Assembly: GCF_015207505.1 (NCBI RefSeq)
Contig: NZ_JADEWT010000059.1
Location: 1 to 38,276 of the forward strand
Source: Tychonema sp. LEGE 06208
GTDB lineage: Bacteria > Cyanobacteriota > Cyanobacteriia > Cyanobacteriales > Microcoleaceae
Reading direction: 5' to 3'
Length of the DNA: 38,276 bases
In this document: in pieces, positions 32,993 through 38,276 of the stretch
How positions within the stretch are numbered: the stretch's first letter is position 1
Layout: every line of letters starts with the position of its first letter
Notes under the pieces: generated by a model
What the model saw: only the letters and a program-made list of their open reading frames with translations
Told to the model about the DNA's origin: nothing
Database searches by the model: none
Made by a program: the position numbers and the translations under genes

Positions 32993-33181
32993 AGGTAGAT
33001 AAACTTCAAACCCTATTAGGGATTGAAACTTGACGTAACGTAACAAGTTTGAGTGTGCTTAACCTTGTTACAAATTATATAAACCCCTGTTAGGGATTGA
33101 AATACCATGATATTTTCTTTAAATTGTACAAATATATTTAAGCTCCCCCAACTTTTATTAATCCCTAATAGGGATTGAAAC
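32993..33181 (+). CRISPR. Decayed CRISPR-like array, three degenerate repeats
   Basis: Three repeats share the 3' half: CCCTATTAGGGATTGAAAC (33011-33029), CCCTGTTAGGGATTGAAA (ending 33102) and CCCTAATAGGGATTGAAAC (33163-33181). Their ends are 73 and 79 bp apart, which suits about 37-bp repeats with 36-42-bp spacers. The 3' half matches the common cyanobacterial repeat type ending in AGGGATTGAAAC. The 5' halves differ between copies, so the array looks degenerate. No cas genes lie in the window. Each copy keeps the small CCCTA...TAGGG palindrome. Confidence 0.55.
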
Positions 33182-33248
33182 TAACTGGTGAGGCATTACA
33201 TCACATTCAGATGACGGAATATAAACTATAGTAAAGTTAGTCTTATTT

Positions 33249-33459
33249 ACGATCGTCCCTCAACCCCTCTGACTTTTCATCCTCTCCACCAGTGGAAGTT
33301 TCCCGATCTGGAAATAAATCACGATCGCCCCTCAATCCCTCTGAGTTTCTATGTTGTCCACCTCAAAAATTTCCACAACGCCAGCCAATTTTATGTATGT
33401 ATCATTCCCAGCTCTGGGAATCGTCATTCCTCAACCCCTCTGAAATTCCATGTTGTCTA
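33249..33459. repeat. Three imperfect 40-bp direct repeats next to the CRISPR-like array
   Basis: Copies at 33249-33290, 33321-33362 and 33420-33459 share the core CCTCAAYCCCTCTGA and then a TTCNATGTTGTCYA-like end. They are 72 and 99 bp apart, with unrelated sequence between them. This is repeat-spacer-like spacing, but the repeats are diverged. Their nature is unknown. Confidence 0.5.
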
Positions 33460-33601
33460 TAGGATTCCCTATCTTGACTAACAAGATTTTGGCGATCGCC
33501 CAAAACATCCCTCTTTTGTCCGCGTGCATCCGCGTGCATCTGCGGTTTAAATATTCGTTGACAACAAAAAGGGCGATCGCCCAAAACACCATCCAAACCA
33601 A

Positions 33602-33841
33602 CTACTTGCCTAATACCACAGCATCCGTACTGCTAGCAAAAGCCGGACGAATAAATTCCTCCTTCTCTTCCAGCGTGATGTAACCCTTATCTACAGCTAG
33701 CTGCATCACTTCCTCAAGAAAACCTCTGAGCACATCTAATACTTGAGTGCGATCGAATTCAAAAACCTTTTCCCAGCCAGTGGTAAGTTGGGCGAAGTGA
33801 AACGTAAGGTTCGTTACCTCAACCCAACCTACTAATACCAA
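33602..33841 (-). pseudogene. Possible gene remnant or small protein
   Basis: A 79-codon frame. Only the C-terminal two thirds look like protein (VLDVLRGFLEEVMQLAVDKG, then ITLEEKEEFIRPAF). The first 25 codons run through a common intergenic repeat (GGTTGGGTTGAGGTAACGAA-like), so any real start is later or the gene is truncated. No family recognised. Confidence 0.3.
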
Positions 33842-33867
33842 ATTCGCGGTAAATTTTGCCTCTATTT

Positions 33868-33890
33868 CTTAGTCCGCGAAGGCGGACTTT
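33868..33890. repeat. Short palindrome AGTCCGC-GAAG-GCGGACT
   Basis: 7-bp arms around GAAG, 46 bp from the stop codon of the aldo/keto reductase gene. This is a common dispersed hairpin type in cyanobacteria and a possible terminator for that gene. Confidence 0.5.
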
Positions 33891-33936
33891 GTTTGTGTAG
33901 TAGCGGTTTCAACCGCCGATAGAGGGAGTAATAAAC

Positions 33937-34974
33937 TTACGGTGTCGGATTCGGATACTTAGCGTGCACCGCATCGATTTCCGCTATGATATCCTTATCC
34001 AAATTCACCTCCAAACTGCCGAGATTTTCCTCCAACTGTTCGAGACTGGTTGCACCGATAATAGTGCTAGTTACAAACCAGCGCGATCGCACATAGGCCA
34101 AAGCCATCTGCGCCGGAGTCAAACCGTGTTTGCGCGCAATCTCAATATACGCTTTTACCGCATCATTCAGATTAGTTTTATCGTAACGCTGACCGAATCC
34201 AGCAAACAAAGCCAGCCGCGAATTTTCCGGGATTCCCTTCAAGTATTTACCCGTTAAAATTCCGAAAGCCAAAGGACTGTAAGCCATCAATCCCACATTT
34301 TTAAAACGGCAAGTTTCTGCCAAATTCATGTGAAAAGTCCGATTGCTCAAACTAAAAGCATTCTGAATCGAAACAACTTTCGGCAAACTGTATTTTTCGG
34401 CCAATTCGCAAAACTCGCAAACTCCCCAAGGCGTTTCATTGCTCAAACCCAAATAGCGGATTTTGCCAGCTTTAATTAAGTCAGCAAACACCTCTAACTG
34501 TTCCAAAATTGGTACAGTTTCGTGTTCTTGAGTAATATCGTAATCTGGCGCGCCAAATAGCGGTACGTAGCGGTCTGGCCAGTGGATCTGATAGAGGTCG
34601 ATGTACTCAGTTTGCAAGCGCTTCAGGCTATCGTTCAGGGCTTTTTCGACATTTGGGCGATCGATCTGATTTTTCCCTTCCCGAATCCACTTTAACCGAG
34701 TGCTTCTGCCCGCCACTTTCGTCGCTATAATAAGCTTATCCCGCTGCTGTTTCGCCAACCATTCCCCGATATATTCCTCAGTTTTTCCCTGAGTTTCCGG
34801 TTTTCCCGGCACCGGATACATTTCGGCCGTATCGATAAAGTTGACACCTTTGGAAATTGCCAAATCGAGCTGTTGGGCCGCTTCTGCAACGGTGTTCTGC
34901 TGGCCGTAAGTCATCGTACCCAAACAAATTTCAGATACTGATAAATCGCTGTCGCCGAGTTTTTTGTATTCCAT
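33937..34974 (-). CDS. tas: Aldo/keto reductase, Tas-like
   Basis: A 345-residue NADPH-dependent aldo/keto reductase barrel. It closely resembles E. coli Tas in length and in diagnostic segments (GTMTYGQQN, FIDTAEMYPVPGKPETQGKT, LYQIHWPDR, YLGLSNETPWGV, FGILTGKYL, IIGATSLEQLEENLGSLEV). The catalytic tetrad is present: Asp48, Tyr53, Lys86 and His131. The natural substrate of Tas-type enzymes is unclear. There is no signal peptide. The gene is divergent from the aminotransferase gene, with 189 bp between starts. Confidence 0.92.
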   Translation of the reverse strand: MEYKKLGDSDLSVSEICLGTMTYGQQNTVAEAAQQLDLAISKGVNFIDTAEMYPVPGKPETQGKTEEYIGEWLAKQQRDKLIIATKVAGRSTRLKWIREGKNQIDRPNVEKALNDSLKRLQTEYIDLYQIHWPDRYVPLFGAPDYDITQEHETVPILEQLEVFADLIKAGKIRYLGLSNETPWGVCEFCELAEKYSLPKVVSIQNAFSLSNRTFHMNLAETCRFKNVGLMAYSPLAFGILTGKYLKGIPENSRLALFAGFGQRYDKTNLNDAVKAYIEIARKHGLTPAQMALAYVRSRWFVTSTIIGATSLEQLEENLGSLEVNLDKDIIAEIDAVHAKYPNPTP

Positions 34975-35061
34975 GATTTCGATTGCTGCAAAATTATCTC
35001 ATTCTATATTACCGAAAAACCTTGATTTAATTGACAACTCCCAAAAACTGCGATCGGCTTT

Positions 35062-35103
35062 CTCCTCTCTTCCTCTGCGCTCTCTGCGCCCTCTGCGGTT
35101 AAA
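35062..35103 (-). repeat. Distant relative of the GAACCGC...GAAGG repeat
   Basis: TCTTCCTCTGCGCTCTCTGC followed by GCCCTCTGCGGTTAAAAA. It is an inverted, diverged relative of the elements at 3981, 4941 and 7911. It lies in the divergent promoter region of the reductase and aminotransferase genes. Confidence 0.5.
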
Positions 35104-35163
35104 AATTTAAAAAAAATATCCGCACTTAAATGTTAATATAAATAATTAGTATCCCTGTGGTGT

Positions 35164-36303
35164 ATGAGTAGTCGCCCGCCCAAAGTTCCATTTGTCAACC
35201 TCTCCCTGCAACATCAACCAATTCACCCCCAAATAGTAGCAGAAATTGGAAAAATTATCGAGCAAGGAGACTTTATTTTAGGTCAAGCACTGGCAGAATT
35301 TGAAACAGCATTTGCAGCAGCTTCGGGAGTAAAATACGGCGTAGGAGTGGCTTGCGGAACAGATGCGATCGCCCTGGGACTCCAAGCTTGCGGGATTAAT
35401 CCGGGCGACGAGATTATCGTACCCGCTAACACCTTTATCGCCACCATCATCGCGGTCATTCAAGCCAAAGCAATACCTATCCTGGTAGATTGTGACCCGG
35501 AAACCGCCCTAATTGACCTCACAGCAGCCGAAACAGCAATTACCTCGAAAACTAAAGCAATTATCCCCGTACATCTCTACGGTCAAATGGTATCGCCCAG
35601 TCAGCTTTTATATTTTGCTAACCGCCACAACTTAATAATTTTTGAAGATGCCGCCCAAGCACACTTAGCCGAAAGAGAAGGATACCGCGCGGGTTCCATT
35701 GGCCAAGCAGCAGCATTTAGCTTTTATCCCAGCAAAAACCTCGGCTGTTTTGGCGACGGCGGGATGTTAATTACTAACGATGCAGAGCTCGCAAAAAAAA
35801 TGCGAACTCTCCGCAATTATGGAGCACCCAGTAAATATTTGCACACAGAAATCGGTACCAACAGCCGCCTCGACAATTTGCAAGCCGCCGTGCTCAATAT
35901 TAAATTACCTTACTTAGAAAAATGGAATCGCGATCGCAACTTAGCCGCCCAACATTACAATACTTTATTAGAGCCGCTCAAACACAAAGGCATTGTACCG
36001 ATCGCCAATCACAGCAGTTTAGGTCACATTTATCACATCTATGCGATCAAAATTACTGAGAAAAGCCCCATCGACCGCCATACCCTCCAGCAAAAACTCG
36101 CCCAAGAAGGCATTGAAACAGGCATCCACTATCCCGTACCCTGCCACCTGCAACCAGCCTACCAAAACTTAGGCAATCCGGGCGACTTCCCCCACGCAGA
36201 AACCCTGTGCCAACAAATTTTATCATTGCCAATGTATCCCGGATTGAGCAATACTCAGATCGAACAGGTTGTACGGGCGATCGGGCGATCGTTGAATTGC
36301 TAA
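35164..36303 (+). CDS. DegT/DnrJ/EryC1-family sugar aminotransferase
   Basis: A 379-residue PLP-dependent aminotransferase that in this family transaminates nucleotide-linked keto-sugars for polysaccharide or glycan synthesis. Motifs: VPFVNLSLQHQPI at the N-terminus, GVACGTDAIALGLQACGI (cofactor phosphate contacts), VPANTFIATI, PVHLYGQM, EDAAQAHLA with Asp162, and FSFYPSKNLGCFGDGGML with the PLP-binding Lys191. RTLRNYGAPSKYLH and NSRLDNLQAAVL follow. The C-terminal IETGIHYPVPCHLQPAY contacts substrate in relatives. The exact sugar cannot be assigned. The exosortase gene lies 231 bp downstream in the same direction, which hints at an extracellular-polysaccharide context, but the gap holds a repeat and linkage is unproven. 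Confidence 0.92.
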   Translation: MSSRPPKVPFVNLSLQHQPIHPQIVAEIGKIIEQGDFILGQALAEFETAFAAASGVKYGVGVACGTDAIALGLQACGINPGDEIIVPANTFIATIIAVIQAKAIPILVDCDPETALIDLTAAETAITSKTKAIIPVHLYGQMVSPSQLLYFANRHNLIIFEDAAQAHLAEREGYRAGSIGQAAAFSFYPSKNLGCFGDGGMLITNDAELAKKMRTLRNYGAPSKYLHTEIGTNSRLDNLQAAVLNIKLPYLEKWNRDRNLAAQHYNTLLEPLKHKGIVPIANHSSLGHIYHIYAIKITEKSPIDRHTLQQKLAQEGIETGIHYPVPCHLQPAYQNLGNPGDFPHAETLCQQILSLPMYPGLSNTQIEQVVRAIGRSLNC

Positions 36304-36412
36304 TTGTTAATATCAAGTTATGCTAAAAGTGTTTACAGCAGTAGAGTGCAGTTATCAAAGCATTCAAGATCAAAATCAACTCACATCCGGTACCAACCAA
36401 TATCAAAAATCC

Positions 36413-36436
36413 GTACCTTTTTGAGAAAAGCTATAT
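36413..36436 (+). repeat. Dispersed repeat GTACCTTTTTGAGAAAAGCT
   Basis: The same family as 21081-21116, 24636-24673 (inverted) and 24859-24879. It lies in the aminotransferase-exosortase gap. Confidence 0.65.
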
Positions 36437-36534
36437 TAGTGTCCGATGTCAAAAATTAACAAATATTTAACTCACACTTACCAACCGCTTTCCCATTGCC
36501 AACCCAGCGCGGCAATATCAAAACCTCTCAAATT

Positions 36535-37410
36535 ATGCACATCCAGCGCAGAATTCAGATTATTTTCAAGCGATACCTTTTGGGCGAAGAAATCGCGATC
36601 CTCCTAGTGCTGCTGTACGCCCCCCTGTTAGTACACTGGTACGACGGTTGGTTTAACAAAAACATCAGCATCGAACACGAATATTTCAGCCACGGAATAA
36701 TTGGTTTGCCCTACGCAGCTTATATTGCTTGGACGAACCGAAAATGCTGGCTGCGCTTGCCCAACACCCCGCATCCTTTAGGAAGCTTTTTGCTGGTACT
36801 AGCGACACTTTTTTATCTGAGTCGCTTAAGCGATTTAGTGAATTTATCACTCCCATTAATGCTGGCCGGGATTTGCCTGTGCTTAAAAGGAATCCCCGGC
36901 TTAAAATTGCAGGGAATGCCACTTTTATTCGTATTTCTGGCATCACCCAACCATATTCCTTACCTCATAGAACCCTACGCATTGCCGCTGCAACACTTCA
37001 TTGCTGAGGCATCAGGTTTAATCTTAATTAAAGTAGGTCTCAACGTCAGAGTAGAAGAAATTTATCTCTACGTCAACAATCGCATTGTAGAAGTGGCACC
37101 CCACTGTGCCGGCTTAAAAATGCTGTTTACCAGTCTTTACGTCAGCTTAATTCTGCTAGATTGGACAGGAGTTTGGAGTTCCTACAAAAAAAGCCTTTTG
37201 TTTTTAGTAGCTACCTCTATCATTAGCATCACTTCGAACATTCTCCGCAACACATTGCTAACTTACTTTCACGGAACCGAGAGAGAGACGCTTTTTAATT
37301 GGCTGCACGCCGGATGGGGCGGAGACTTGTACTCTGCTTGTATACTAGGTTTATTGGTACTTCTCCTCAACGGCATGGAAAAGTATTCCCCAAACCAGTA
37401 TGGCAATTGA
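36535..37410 (+). CDS. crtB: Cyanoexosortase B
   Basis: A multi-spanning membrane transpeptidase of the exosortase family that processes proteins with PEP-CTERM-type sorting tails. 291 residues from the ATG at 36535 (MHIQRRIQI). An upstream TTG at 36496 is in frame but adds no conserved sequence. About eight hydrophobic helices are visible. The exosortase catalytic residues are present: Cys191 in VAPHCAGLKM, Arg238 in SNILRNTLL and His258 in NWLHAGWGGD. The assignment to the B subtype rests on the overlapping partner gene and cyanobacterial context. The symbol follows exosortase nomenclature and is unrelated to phytoene synthase. The stop overlaps the start of the next gene. Confidence 0.88.
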   Translation: MHIQRRIQIIFKRYLLGEEIAILLVLLYAPLLVHWYDGWFNKNISIEHEYFSHGIIGLPYAAYIAWTNRKCWLRLPNTPHPLGSFLLVLATLFYLSRLSDLVNLSLPLMLAGICLCLKGIPGLKLQGMPLLFVFLASPNHIPYLIEPYALPLQHFIAEASGLILIKVGLNVRVEEIYLYVNNRIVEVAPHCAGLKMLFTSLYVSLILLDWTGVWSSYKKSLLFLVATSIISITSNILRNTLLTYFHGTERETLFNWLHAGWGGDLYSACILGLLVLLLNGMEKYSPNQYGN

Positions 37411-38120
37411 TGAAACAAATAATTTCAGCACAGAAACTACTGCAGCGTTACCAATTATCAAAAATTGTGGTACTGGTATTTTTGTTGGTACTGGTTGGGG
37501 CGGTAGCAATTCCCGGCTACCTGACAGGAAATTGGCCTTGGACAAACCAACCAATTCTTGGAAACCTCAAGCAATTAAAAAGTTTGCGCCAAAACGGGAT
37601 GACACTTCCCGGCTGGAAAGAGACCCGCCTCCAGAAGAACGTCGTAATTGGCGGTAACAGGTGGTTAGTTCAAGAAATTAAAAATCATCAAACAATAGCT
37701 ATTTTATTGCTGTTGCCTCAAAACGACCCCAAAAACCAGCCCCAAGTAGAATGGCTAGATATCGATGGATTTCACCGATGGCAAACAGACTCTCATCGCA
37801 CTTTGAGGTTTAAAGTTAAATTAGCCGCAACACCCGACAAGCCGCCGGCTACCATCGAGGCCCGGTTTTTCCGAAGCTGGACTCCCCAACAAACTTTTGC
37901 GGTCGTGCAGTGGTACGCTTGGCCTAACGGAGGTTCTCCAGCAACCAGCCGCTGGTTTTGGGAAGACAGTATGGCGAGACTGTCGAACCGCCGCGCCTCT
38001 TGGGTTGCTGTCAGTATCATCCTTCCCATTGAAGCGCAAAGCGAGATTAAGATAGTTGAACCGCTGCTGGAATCTCTGAGTCAAACTGTTCAAGCTCAAT
38101 TAATGGCAGAAACTTTCTGA
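37410..38120 (+). CDS. Cyanoexosortase B system-associated protein
   Basis: 236 residues from the ATG at 37410, which overlaps the exosortase TGA by one base (TGATG), so the two are translationally coupled. An N-terminal membrane helix at about 18-37 (IVVLVFLLVLVGAVAIPGYL) is followed by a roughly 190-residue extracytoplasmic domain rich in Trp (GNWPWTNQP, VVQWYAWPNGG, SRWFWEDSM). This arrangement resembles the EpsI-like (DUF3485-type) partner domains of exosortases. The longer open frame starting at 37299 lies inside the exosortase gene and is not credible. The role in sorting or polymer export is unknown. Confidence 0.85.
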   Translation: MKQIISAQKLLQRYQLSKIVVLVFLLVLVGAVAIPGYLTGNWPWTNQPILGNLKQLKSLRQNGMTLPGWKETRLQKNVVIGGNRWLVQEIKNHQTIAILLLLPQNDPKNQPQVEWLDIDGFHRWQTDSHRTLRFKVKLAATPDKPPATIEARFFRSWTPQQTFAVVQWYAWPNGGSPATSRWFWEDSMARLSNRRASWVAVSIILPIEAQSEIKIVEPLLESLSQTVQAQLMAETF

Positions 38121-38276
38121 GTTTAATCAAGAGTGCGATTGAAATCGCTTAAGCTGTTGCTCATATAGATTGTGTATGGCGATTGAGGGTCCGATGGGGA
38201 TCAGGGGAGAGGGGGAGAGAATTTGACGATTTTTGATTGTCATCAAAATATACAATGTTTATTTGCACAACAGCTT
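38121..38276. other. Right-end intergenic sequence
   Basis: It contains the palindrome GCGATTGAAATCGC just behind the exosortase partner, GGGGAGAGGGGGAGAG (inverse of the repeat at the left end) and TGCACAACAGCTT at the last 13 bases, which is also present at 48-60. No gene. Confidence 0.5.

Larger units (their letters stand above)
32701..33601. other. 900-bp region without a convincing gene; decayed repeat arrays
   Basis: It holds an orphan hairpin with T-rich tail (32787-32830), three CRISPR-like repeats (32993-33181), three copies of a second imperfect direct repeat (33249-33459), a palindrome-rich tail, and two copies of GGCGATCGCCCAAAACA (33492 and 33572). The AT content of 32860-33150 is clearly higher than that of the flanks. 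No cas gene is seen. Confidence 0.65.

Noticed and set aside
33402..33596. Minus-strand 64-codon open frame
   Set aside because: It spans a common intergenic sequence (CGCGTGCATC repeats giving MHADARGQKR) and one of the imperfect direct repeats; not protein-like.
37299..37409. Upstream extension of the exosortase partner gene
   Set aside because: It lies inside the exosortase coding region in another frame. The ATG at 37410 overlapping the TGA is the natural start.

Overview
This window comes from a cyanobacterium, most likely a large-genome filamentous form of the Oscillatoria/Microcoleus/Arthrospira type. The evidence is the very frequent HIP1-type octamer GCGATCGC, the abundance of heptanucleotide tandem repeats and palindromic dispersed repeats between genes, a fused ModB-ModC molybdate transporter, a cyanoexosortase B with its partner protein, and many cyanobacteria-restricted hypothetical proteins. 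The species call is inference. The core genes (frr, pyrH, rpe, uvrB, msrB, speB) are intact and look chromosomal.

Layout. 1-6700 is almost entirely minus strand: frr-pyrH (overlapping), msrB, the molybdate transporter (modBC fusion behind modA), a thioredoxin-fold protein and an agmatinase. 6.7-9.0 kb holds two heptamer arrays, an alpha/beta hydrolase, an exactly duplicated 80-bp palindromic element and an RTX-type calcium-binding protein. 9.1-12.0 kb holds a small secreted proline-rich protein and an OmpR-type response regulator/histidine kinase pair. An identical 18-bp sequence lies upstream of the RTX gene and of the proline-rich gene, so they may form a small regulon. 12.0-15.5 kb has a DUF202 membrane protein, a LytR-CpsA-Psr envelope enzyme, a small membrane protein and rpe. 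15.7-18.5 kb has a leucine-rich repeat protein coupled to an unusual zinc-finger short-chain dehydrogenase, preceded by two aberrant tRNA genes. 18.6-24.4 kb has a VIT/VWA protein, a DsbA-like lipoprotein and a run of small proteins (a C-terminally anchored hypothetical, a lipoprotein, a CsbD-like protein, a charged short ORF).

24.4-25.2 kb is repeat-rich and without a convincing gene. It is followed by a large hybrid histidine kinase whose sensor is a urea/amide-binding (UrtA/AmiC-type) domain with no export signal. 28.4-29.0 kb is a DUF433/DUF5615 toxin-antitoxin-like pair. A seven-fold Arg-Pro repeat protein lies divergent from uvrB, then a DUF4926-DUF2281 fusion. 32.7-33.6 kb is a 900-bp non-coding stretch with three decayed CRISPR-like repeats and, beside them, three copies of a second imperfect direct repeat; no cas gene is present. 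33.9-38.1 kb carries a Tas-like aldo/keto reductase, a DegT-type sugar aminotransferase, and cyanoexosortase B overlapping its associated protein.

The best leads for something undescribed are: the shared-motif proline-rich/RTX/two-component module at 9 kb; the apparently cytoplasmic UrtA-type sensor kinase; the paired C33 tRNAs next to the zinc-finger SDR-LRR operon; and the decayed repeat region at 33 kb. No complete insertion sequence, prophage or rRNA gene was seen.
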